A DNA stretch of 64,000 bases from Patiria pectinifera. Lineage: Eukaryota; Echinodermata; Asteroidea; Valvatida; Asterinidae. Positions 23,106-33,224 of this stretch are shown one piece after another; position 1 is the stretch's first letter; the number at the start of each line of letters is the position of its first letter. Below the pieces are notes generated by a model. The model searched no databases. It had not been told where the DNA came from and saw nothing but the letters and a program-made list of their open reading frames with translations. The stretch is taken from positions 14,561,430 to 14,625,429 of the forward strand of contig CM057129.1 in NCBI GenBank assembly GCA_029964075.1, in the 5' to 3' direction. The translations under genes and the position numbers were made by a program.

Positions 23106-23984
23106 ATTGAGCACAGGCAAGGGTTGCTACACTAATCCCTAGATTAACGCTGACAAAAGAAATTGGGTAGCCGGCCAAGGCGGCACCAGACAAAGAGGTT
23201 GTGATAAATAATGAAAGGTTTGCGATGAAAGGGCTGGAGTTCCAATTACATAAAAGACGTTGGTGCATGGCAGTGCCACAATGCATGGTGTCTGGATTAC
23301 TCTTTTATGATACGTGACATGACATGTACTACACTTTACGTACGTAAGGCTAGGCTATTTTCATAGCTTTTTTGGCGTCGTTTGATTGAGCTCCGGACAT
23401 ATTATATTTCTTTTTATTTTTCGTTGAGAGCTTCGGTTTTAATTGAAAGACACCGAACGTTCTTACTGTAAATATGAACGTCAGTTGAAAGACTGCTTTA
23501 TTTATGTCATTATTCCTAATTTATATTAATCTGCATTTTTAAGAAAGTTCCACTCCATTATTCAAGTTAAACACCAATTATTGAAAGAGAAAGAATACAC
23601 ATCATCAAGTTCATCATTTAACTTTATAGTCCTCCGATCAAAAGTCATGATAGGCACTGCTGTACATCAATCATAGGCCTGCACGTACGTATCGTCATGA
23701 TATGTTGATAAAGTAATAGGCCTCATAATTGGGGCCGCGCCCATTGAGAGTCAAGTTGATTTTTTTGTTGCACTGGCGATCTGTATTTTATTTGCTGTAG
23801 GCCCATGCATGCACAATTGAAGTTGAATGTTTTGTTCGTTTCATTGTACACTTCGTGCATGCGATGGCGGCCAACTTTAATCGACAAATTTGTCGTACAC
23901 TTCGCGTTACAAAAACCAAGTTTTTAAATAATGTTAACTTTAATTGATATGCAGAAAATGTTCTTTGTTGCTTTTTTTTTACCA
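23106..23984. other. no gene seen
   Basis: Ordinary AT-rich sequence without a supportable exon or named repeat. Confidence 0.4.
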
Positions 23985-24240
23985 TATAAAGCTAGTTTTA
24001 ACGTTCAAAAGCATGTACACAATTTGTTGATGCTCGTTGACGACCGTTGAGGCTTGTCATGCTTGTTGACGCTTGTTGACGCTTGTTGACGCTTGTTGCA
24101 GAAGATGTTCTTTATTGCTTTTTCTACCATATTATAAAGCTACTTTTAACGTTCAAAAGCATGTACAAAATTTGTTGATGCTCGTTGACGACCGTTGAGG
24201 CTTGTTGACGCTTGTTGACGCTTGTTGACGCGCTTTAGTA
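23985..24240 (+). repeat. minisatellite of CTTGTTGACG units, duplicated
   Basis: Tandem GACGCTTGTT 10-mers at about 24045-24100 and 24195-24235 lie in two copies of a larger block that begins TTTTAACGTTCAAAAGCATG and includes TTGATGCTCGTTGACGACC. So there is a roughly 150-bp duplication with a nested 10-bp repeat. Confidence 0.65.
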
Positions 24241-24819
24241 GGACCGCTCTTTTATTCCGGTTGATGTTTTTTTTTTTTGTCGTTGAAAAGCGTAATAATG
24301 TAGGAAATTCTGTAAAACTTATCTGTGTTGTCAATTAACGATTCCCGTTACTCGCTCAGGCTCCGTTTCGAATCACGAACGGTCAGATTACATTATGCGA
24401 CGCTCAGAATTTTGTCCACATGGTCCGCAATGAAACAGAAATCACATCCGGTGTGGAATGTGCGCAATTCTATGGGAAGTTTTCGGATAGCATTTGCGCA
24501 CATTGTGTAACTGCGGTCTTGAACAGCTACAGCCAGATCTTTATACATATGTCATAGGCCATTTCCTTCACAAGATTCTGTGAAGCTCATCAGAGTATCC
24601 CAGCGTCCTGTTTGCAGGGCGGGGGGTACGAGCGAATGTGTATATGGAGATCAATTAATGTAACACATAAAAAGGCTTTCACTATTATAAGGTGAAAACT
24701 AACTGTAGGCTCTTTAACTAAATATGAAATAATACTCTAAAAAATGGAATTCTAAATTTAAACTATGAAAAACTTGATAAGAAAATTAATAAACTTAAGA
24801 CAAACTCACTGCACAGCTG

Positions 24820-25480
24820 CTGCAGTGACAATTTTTTTGAGTTACTGTCTCCACAAAGAGTGCTCTATTTTTGTTCTATTAAAAGCGACTCGAATTTGAA
24901 TGGAATTTTTCGCGATTAGTTTACTATATTTCCTTAAATCATATTCAATTTGTTCTTGAATGGTTCCCGTCGATTTTCAAGCATTTTATGTCCCATATCT
25001 CAACCAATTATTGGACGTATTTGCAATTCAATGCAATGTGTTTTTCTTGAGTTATCGTCTCCAGAAAGAGTGCTTTATTTTTGTTCAATTAAAAGTGACT
25101 TGAATTCGGATTGAATTTTTCGCCATTAATAAACTGTATTTTCTTTAAATCATATTAAATTTATTCTTCAAGTGTTCCCGTCAATTTTCAAAACGTTTGA
25201 GTCATATATCCATAACAATTATTGGAAAAAAACTCAATTCAGTGCAATGTGTTTTTCTTGAGTTATCGTCTCCACAGAGTGCTTAATTTTGTTTACTTAA
25301 GTTGAATTCGGATTGAATTTTAATAAACGGTATGTTCTTTAAAATCATATTAAATTCATTCTTCAAGGGTTCCCATTGATTTTCAAAACATTTGTGTCTT
25401 ATATCCCGACCAAATATTGAACCAAATTTCAATTCAGTCCATCGTGTTGTTCTTGAGTTATCGTTTCCACAAAGTGTGTG
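24820..25480 (+). repeat. ~200-210-bp satellite-like tandem repeat, four units
   Basis: The landmark TTGAGTTAYNGTCTCCA recurs at about 24837, 25047, 25258 and 25454 (spacing 210, 211, 196). Units also share TTATTTTTGTTCA and GATTTTCAAA blocks. Two further units lie at 19290-19560. The last unit is split by the element at 25481. Confidence 0.7.
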
Positions 25481-26391
25481 CAGGCGCGGTTCTAGAACCA
25501 ATATTTTTGGAGGGCTAGCACGGTGGATCCAGAATTTTTTCAGGGAGGCGTGCTGAATGAAATGTTGACCGGTTATTTTTCCAGACACGTAGGCCTCCGA
25601 AAATCAATAGGTGTGGGGGGGGGGGCAACCTCGTCCCCAGTGCTTACTTTATTTCCAACCACGTTTCCAATAGTAAACCCTGGATAGGAAACTTTCTTCC
25701 TGTATCCTGATTGGATACCGCAATTGGCTAGTAATGGATTTTTATCGTGTACTTGGTGCTAAATATTCACAACGTGCAGTACGTGTTTTCGCGATCATTC
25801 GTCCACGCCTTCTCGAAAATACTAATTTCCTTTCCAATTTGCTCATATTAATATGAAATATGATACTGCATGTTGTCTCGATAAAATCGTAACAGTTTGA
25901 TTTCAAAAATCGTGTTTTCGTAACTTACGCCGTGCTCGCGCTGCTACGAATTGACTCTGTTTTTACCCCAGACACCGCATACAAAAACAAACGCTAATGT
26001 GTAACGCATATCCAGGCACCAGACTGTTCCTCATTTGCATACGTGTGCAAAAATCTTGCACATGCAAATGATCCAATACCAGGGTGAGAGAGCAGGTAGT
26101 GGTGGGCGCGTACTGCGCGACACCCTGGGGACGAGGTTGGGGGGGGGGGGGGCTCATGCCATATTTTCAATGGGGAGCGCCAATAAAATCCTAAAATCAT
26201 TCACACTATATTAACTAATGCACCCTTGTCACGGCTATTTCTTCTTTAGGAGGAGACCGTTCGCATGTACATCACAATCCTTTTTGCTAATGCAATTTTT
26301 TTTTACGGAATTTATTTTGGGGGGGCTAGACAAAAATTGTGGGGGGCTACAGCCCCCCTAGCCCCCCCCCCCCCCCGTAGAACCGCGCCTG
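25481..26391. mobile_element. 911-bp hAT-like element with perfect 8-bp target duplication
   Basis: The terminal inverted repeats CAGGCGCGGTTCTA and TAGAACCGCGCCTG are flanked by AGTGTGTG on both sides (25473-25480 and 26392-26399). The flanks are one interrupted unit of the satellite, so the insertion is precise. An 8-bp duplication with CAG-type ends is the hAT signature. No transposase is present. Long G and C runs sit just inside the right end. Confidence 0.8.
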
Positions 26392-27117
26392 AGTGTGTGT
26401 TATTTTTGTTCAGTTAATGACAAAAACTCTGCCACCACGGACTGACCCAGCTGGTCCTGGTGTGCCTGCAGCTTATTAACATCATCTACAAATACAGTAG
26501 GAACAAATGCAGGGATATTTTATACACTTTTATGGAGTGATGATGGGGGAAGGGGGTTACAACTGTATAAGCAATGGGAACGGCCCTCATAGAGAACAAT
26601 CAACCTCCCATGCATAGTGTATGAACAGTGTCTGGGAAAAAAACATGGGTGCATAATGCGGTTTTTTGGAGGAGGCTCCAAATTTAATAGCACACAAAAC
26701 TGCAACCATCGGTTATTAGGCTATCTGTAGTTTAAATGCATCAGCTGGTTTATTATGTTGATCATTTATTATATTACCCTGTAGCTGGAGCCTAGATGGA
26801 ATACCGAGTTAAAAACAGTATCAGTAATTCAGGCAAAATAAACGGGCAATCGCAAGCACGTATTGTGTAATACATGCTCTTTAAATATTATGGCTGGCAA
26901 AAAAATGAGATTGGCAGCACACGCCGGCATTCTAATTACGACCACTGAACCAAGCTGCCCCTCGCATCGCAGGATTCCATGAACATTTCTTGTGAAAGCT
27001 TTATCCACATCTGCAGCAATTGGAGGAAGTAATGTGCACCTCGCCCGTGGCTGGGACAATATAAAACAAAGAAATGTGGAAGCGATTTTAACCACACTGA
27101 TGACTCCAGCTAAGGTA

Positions 27118-27405
27118 AAAAAAAACTGAAGACGTTTTCGAAATAGTGTGCCGGTGGGCAGACTATTAACGTGTGTTAGCAACGAAATACAGTGACAAGA
27201 ACCAAAAAAATAATCCCTTTAATTTATCTGTTTTGGTCAAACATGTAAAGCATCAACTATAAGCTACAGAAGTTTAAAAGTTAGTTGTGCTGCATCATAC
27301 TTAAGATTGTGAGCAATTGATCCTATGTTCCTCTAACTGGTTCAAGGATGCTTGAACTTGTGGCTATAGGAATCACAATGAGCATACAGTTTCTGCATTA
27401 GTTTC
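27118..27405 (+). repeat. direct duplication, copy 1
   Basis: About 285 bp beginning with an AGTGTGCCGGTGGGCAGAC block and ending AGCATACAGTTTCTGCATTA. A second copy lies at 29600-29880 in the same orientation, with few differences. Non-coding. Confidence 0.75.
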
Positions 27406-27999
27406 TGCACCAGGATTTCATGTTTAAAAATTAAATTGATAAAATTAAAATGGCAAAATGAGGAAGAAAATAAGGGGTGGTTGATCATACTGATTTTATG
27501 GGTGAGGTTATTTATAAAGGATGGAGCTTTCGCAATATGTCTTCTTTAAACCAAAGAAAGACACTTTTTTTTAAGTATTATAGGTGCGTGAATTTGTTTA
27601 AGCATTAATCACAATCAGTTGAAACTATTCTGAAATCAGCAGGGAACTTGATGTTTTAACTCTTCAAAAAACTGCAATCAGATATGACAGTAGGAAAAGT
27701 CCTACCTGATAGCCTTTGTTTTGACAATACAACTTTCCGTGATTGTACAGTGTGCTATCCATATAGTGACAAGATTTCAACTTTTCAAAAACTAAACCAG
27801 TCAGTATGTGAACAATAATATAGTTTTAAGCGTGCGAAATGAAAATGTATTAAGAAATATATTACTTTCTTCCTTTCTTTCTTGTTTTTTTTTTCGGACA
27901 ATAATTATCTGCGACTTTTCTTCTGAACCGTACAGTACATGGTATAAACTTAAAACTTTGAATGAACATCAAGACTCCGAGGTGTACCTTATTTATACT

Positions 28000-28320
28000 C
28001 TGACGTCATAATGACGTCATCAGGTATCTAATTACAAGTAATTTCACTGCAAAACCTCATAAACAAAATGAACAATAATGTTCACACTTTGAAATCTGAT
28101 TGACTATAGATTGATAAACATTTTTGATATTCGAAGGTAAAGTCGTCTAACCTTTCCTTCCGGGGTTACTGGTAGGTCAAATTTAGGTGAATTTAAAATG
28201 CAAAAAGAAGTTGCAGAAAGACGAAACCTGATATGAACATGAACCTTAGTGTGAAGATGTGGATATTTTAGTGACGTCGTCATGACGTCATCATACATCA
28301 AATTACAATCATTTCAGGTC
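28000..28320 (+). promoter_or_regulatory. two direct repeats carrying paired CRE-like TGACGTCA sites
   Basis: CTGACGTCATAATGACGTCA (about 28000-28019) and GTGACGTCGTCATGACGTCA (about 28271-28290) sit in two related stretches of about 55 bp about 270 bp apart. TGACGTCA is the binding site of CREB/ATF factors. Whether this is a regulatory module or a transposon end cannot be decided. Confidence 0.3.
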
Positions 28321-28624
28321 AAAATTTGACAAAATAGTTTGACAAAATAGTTTGAGGGGGGCCGACCCCCCCCCCCCCAGCCCCCGCTGTGAAACATGCA
28401 CACAAAATATTACCCGTTCGCCTGTCACAACAATTCTATATATTTTTTTTAGGAGCCTGACCCTCCCCCTGCAAAAATTCCAGGATCCGCCCCTGTTTGA
28501 CCAATATCTTTTGTCCTAATAAACCTGAGTGTTCAGTGTTTTGTGAAGTGGCAGATTGTGCCTTGGGCGATGGACTACAGGACTACAGGGTCATCATCTT
28601 TGCATGGAATTTTTATCCCAAAAG

Positions 28625-28775
28625 GTCATCGGACAGACAATGAAAGATGATGAAATAAGCTAATTTGATGGGTGTCTCAAACACCTTGGACAGTTGTGAG
28701 TATTTGTCCTGATCTTTACAAGTGGGGGTATTTATCACTGAGGTCCATGGCAGTTTATTTGCTGGTCTGCAGCCA
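28625..28775 (-). repeat. interspersed repeat family 1, partial inverted copy
   Basis: The reverse complement matches the family at 9367 and 50172 (ATGAAAGATGATGAAATAAG, and a CACTGAGGTCCATGGCAG block). Truncated at both ends relative to 50172. Confidence 0.5.
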
Positions 28776-29174
28776 GATATATTCTTTGAATTACCATAAA
28801 CGTCATTGCGACAATTCAGCATTGTGACGTCATCGAACGGAAGTTAGTTATAATAGGGAGAATTTGAAACTGAATGGCATGTTGATTCAAAGACCACGAA
28901 CAAAAAAGGCTACGGTTCAAAAAGGTGTGTTCATATCAGCGATCGGCAAAAATGTGAGGCACATTTGTACAGTGAGTGTAGATTTGTACACTTCTTTTGT
29001 TCGAACGACGTTTTCTGTTTATAACTGTGACCAAAAACTTTTTACATGTAAATGATTAGAAAAAAGACACAGTCTCCCACCAAATCACCGCTTTATTACG
29101 ATGCCTGAATGAAGAAAATGTCAAACAGACACTCACCTAAGCACAGTTCTTGAATTCTTTCGCGGAAGCACTCC

Positions 29175-32100
29175 TCAACACTCGTGCGGATTGCTGGCTG
29201 AAAACAAATACCAACAAAAATATGAGTAATTAAAAATCCTCTTGGAGATAACTTGGGGGCTGGTGGGGAGGCATAACTGAATTTCAAAAGATATAAATGC
29301 CCCCCCCCCCCCCAAAAAAAAACCCTGTGTCGAGTGAAGTTTAATTTGGTTTGATTATTCATTTCAAACAGAATGCGTTCTCCAACGGTCCTGTCTGGAC
29401 TCAAGCGCGAGGAACATTCATGTCTCTTTTGGAAGGCTTTGCTATTTTCGAATCAAACGAAGTAATCACACAAATAAATTATATAATTGCCGGGAAAAAG
29501 TACCAATACCGATTTAATGACAGAAACTTTGCGATGCTCAAAGTGAAGAGACCGGTTTAACATATACACTGTGAATTGTTCGGCCTGATATATCATCTGG
29601 GGAAAAAATGAAGATGTTTTCGACATAGTGTGCCGGTGGGCAGACAATTAACGTGTGCTAGCAACGAAATCCAGTGACAAGGACCAAAAAAATAATCGCT
29701 TTGATTTCCCTGTTTTGGTCAAATGTATAGCATTAACTAAGCTTAAAGTTCAAAAAGTTTGTTGTGCTGCATCATACTTAAGATTGTGAGCAATTGATCC
29801 TATGTTCCTCTAACTGGTTCAAGGTTGCTTGAACTTGTGGCTATAGGAATCACAATGAGCATACAGTTTCTGCATTAATGAGGGGAATTGATCTCATACC
29901 AAGGAAGTAGAGGCGCAAACACTACAGCTGGACTTCGTTACATAAAGATTTATTTTCCGGATGGGAAATCGGCGCACCGGTTTGGCTCTATAAGCCGTGC
30001 CATCTGTTTGTCAACTGAAACGTGACTCTAAACATAATTATTTAGGATTTGTGAAAACCTGTACCTATAACACAACCAAAACATTCGAAATATTAAGCCA
30101 AATACCAATATTGCTTTGTCCCAAAATATTCAACAGAATCTCAGTTGCATGCATGCTGACATGCAAACATGACTGAATTCATCCGAGAGCTTTTGTTTCA
30201 TATTTTAAGGCGAGCAGCAGAGCAGAAGGACTGAGTAATTTGTACAAACAATTCTATGCATGATTTCTACAAATGAACCCAGCTAGATAAAACAATTTGA
30301 ACTTGAATAAAACTAAGTGCATGATCATCCGGTCTGTTAGTATTTGCGTCCATAACTGTGAGGCTATAGAGTTTTTATTCCGACTAGTCACACTTTTATC
30401 CAACAATGTTTGATTGTAAATGACGATCACTAATTGTGGCGGTTTGGACCGCGCTGGTTTGGCTGTTAGTTATAGTGCAACAGCATCGGTATCATAGTCA
30501 TGCAGGATCAGTTTCAATTCCAATTTAATTTGTTCATAAACATTTTGTTGTTCAGTCCTCAAGCAACTTCACATCACAAGCTTACAAAGAAGGGAGACTC
30601 AAGCCTACTACCACGCTCGCTGTTTGGAAATAGTGTCAGCAATAATCTGCGGAATTTCAATCCCACGTTGATTCAAACTATGTGCAAGAAGGCACATTGT
30701 TTCGGGGGGAAAACAATTGTTTCAAACACTCACCGAGCACAATCTTGTTCTGGCAGTCAGTTCTCTCTCTGGTTGTCGGCCGAAGGTGATGACGAGCTGT
30801 GAGGGGAGAAGCGGCCCGCATCTGCCTTAAATCTTGCAATCGATTTCCTGAGCAGTGACTGAGGGACTGTCAATCACACATCACCGACTCGCTTCATATG
30901 GCATCAGGTCAACTTGGACCCAAACCAAGTCGGACCCATGCCAAGCCGGACCCACGCCAACTCGGACATGTCGGACCCACGCCAACTCGGACCCACTACC
31001 AACTCGGACCCACGACCAACTCGGACTCAACAATGACTTAATCATTAGTTTCAGAGATAATATCAGTGCAGTGCTTATACAGCGAAGATAAAAATTATAT
31101 TGGTCAGAATGGGGCTTTTAGTTTTGTTGTTTGATCATACTACGTACATTTTGCTCTCTTATTACTCATTCCCATGAAGAAATGGATATATGTGCAATGT
31201 TTTCCTTTTTCATCTGCTTTGTGTGTGTGTGCCAAATAATATAAACCTAATTAAATCACACCCAATGAAGGATTTCAATATGTCCGAAACTCTTCATATT
31301 AATGAGACGAAAGTCATGTCAATTTCGTTGAGGCTATTAAAGTCACCCATACAAACTTGTGTCACCGACACTGAAATAGCCACATCCTATTGGTTGATAC
31401 TGTATAGATGTCGGTGACACAAATCTGTGCGCGAGAAGTATGTTCAATTTTCGTCTGGTGCGTTGTCTTGGAGAGCATTCTCGTTGCCTTGCTTTCCGCG
31501 ACAACGCACCAGACGAAAATTGAACTCACTTGCAGCGCCTGAAAGCGGTGTGGTACCCACATACATCGCGCGCGCAGATTTGTTTCGATGTCATCACGTG
31601 ATGCATACATTTACATAATTAGCAAATTAAAATGGACGACAGCCGTTGGAACTGGCGAGTTTTTTTACGGACAAGCCACCGAGATCGTCAAGATTTTCAC
31701 ATTTTTTGTGTGGTCTGTTTCAAGTCGATCATTAGGCTTCGTAAATGCCTGCTGAATGTATGAGGTATGTAAATGAAATCTGGGGTGGGATATTAGAGGT
31801 GAAAATGGACAATTTTTGAGAGGTCATTTTTCAGGGTCTCTTGCTACCACATTCTAACGAACAAGTTATGCCTCCAGCGTTACATGTGAATGAATATGGA
31901 GCATGTCAGCTGGAGTTACTCAAGCTATGTAAAAACATGATACGAACTCGGAACTCAACATCGATAGCATGCATCTAAAAAAAAATATGCGCACGTTATT
32001 GTTGTTATTATTTATTTAACTTCAACAAACAAATACAGACATTAAAACAAAACGAATTTTTAAAATAATAATTATTATTTTTTTTTTATTCTATTTTTAT

Positions 32101-32693
32101 TATCTTTTGGCCTTCAGTACATTATTATTCACAACAAGAAAGGTATGCACATTTATGTGTACATGTAAACCATGTACTTGTACTCAATGTTGAAAAGTTA
32201 AAAATGACCGCGCGGGTTGATTACTAATTGGAATTTTGAAAAGTTGGCAGCTATGCAGATTCAGGTTATCCTTGCTTTTAGGACCCTGTACGTATATGAG
32301 GTTAAAACACCAGGCGCAGACCGTGGGGGGTGGTGTCAAAAATCCCCCCAGCTCTGTCCCCCCCCCCAAAAAAAAAATATCATACAAATTCCTAAAAACT
32401 AATGCAAAATCCCCCCCCCCCTGCTGTGACACCCAAAAAAGAAATTATACCAAAAAAAATGGTAAATATGGTAAAATCCACCTTCCCCTCAGTTTTTGAT
32501 TTTACAGAGACCAAGTGTCCGGAGACAAAAACCTGTGTACATTTTCAGATTTTTTGGCTGATGAACCCCCCCCCCCCCCGTTGAAATTCCTGGATCCGCC
32601 CCTGAACACTCACCAAAACAGTTGACTAAATGACATTCAAAAGTGACATTCTGCTGTTTCTTGACACATTTGAACAGTTGGCAATGACACCTT
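29175..32693 (-). CDS. candidate small Cys-rich secreted protein (VWC-like), C-terminal exons
   Basis: Three splice-bounded segments on the minus strand read through in one frame: about 32693-32614 (donor GTGAGTG), 30796-30734 (acceptor CTTCTCCCCTCACAG, donor GTGAGTG, 63 nt) and 29197-29175 (acceptor ATTTGTTTTCAG, TGA stop). The product contains CHCQLFKC, NVTFECHLVNC and TDCQNKIVL, and ends PHEC. The C-x4-C, C-x10-C and final C-x12-C spacing recalls single-domain von Willebrand factor C proteins (for example insect Vago), many of them secreted and some induced by infection; this is an inference. The last exon has another good donor 38 nt after the stop. The first acceptor (ATTCAAG) is weak, and no signal-peptide exon was found. 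An alternative frame joins the last two exons as a Cys-poor helix (SVEECFRERIQELC). Confidence 0.35.
29600..29880 (+). repeat. direct duplication, copy 2
   Basis: Copy of 27118-27405, about 2.48 kb downstream in the same orientation. It ends at GTTTCTGCATTAATG, where similarity stops. Confidence 0.75.
30908..31029 (+). repeat. minisatellite of CCAACTCGGACCCACG-type units
   Basis: About seven units of 15-18 bp, each a variant of ACGCCAACTCGGACCC, in tandem. Simple repeat, no coding signal. Confidence 0.65.
31355..31525. repeat. two adjacent hairpins, one with perfect 26-bp arms
   Basis: TTGTGTCACCGACA pairs with TGTCGGTGACACAA (about 31356-31424). Next to it, a perfect 26-bp arm starting GTTCAATTTTCGTCTGGTGC (31442-31467) pairs with 31500-31525 around a 32-nt loop. 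Likely the core of a palindromic DNA element. Confidence 0.55.
32312..32604. mobile_element. hAT-like fragment with CAGGCGC and GGATCCGCCCCTG ends
   Basis: It starts CAGGCGCAGACCGTGG, ends AATTCCTGGATCCGCCCCTG, and is filled with C- and A-runs. No matching 8-bp duplication was found. It abuts the candidate exon donor at 32613 by a few bases. Confidence 0.5.
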
Positions 32694-33224
32694 CTTGAAT
32701 ATCAGCAGGTTAAATTTTGTAGAAAGAGAGCAGGGATTTGATTTATGAGGGGTTAACGATGATGATGACAAACAGAAAATACAATGTACATGTATATTTA
32801 AAAAGCAAGATGGCAAACTGCAATCAAAGGTAGGAAAGTCACATTTTCTTTGAAAGTGCTTTCGAAATGACAACTAACATGAGTTTATCTGCAGAAAAAA
32901 AGACTGCTTTAGCCTGCAAAAATCACTTTGGTACTGGACAATCATCTGCAAAAGTCAGTTTTGAACAGAACTCGTAAAAATAGAGGTGTCCTAAAGATAA
33001 GGATTACCCAGATTCATATCTTGTCATCATTTAGGCCTATGCAATGAATGACACGTTGAGTTGATATTTAATGAAGAAAAAAGTGGCGTCTGGTTGCAAC
33101 ATTTTTTCCCGCTTCGGAAGCTCGATTGTATACATGCAGTAATCCTTACTTTTAGGACACCTCTATTTTTTACAAGTTCTATTCAAAACTGACTTTTGCA
33201 GATGACTGTCCAGTACCAAAGTGA

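Noticed and set aside
26829..27010. ADVDKAF sequence on the minus strand resembling aldehyde dehydrogenases
   Set aside because: Only a short motif agrees; spacing to the next conserved residues is wrong and no active-site region is present.
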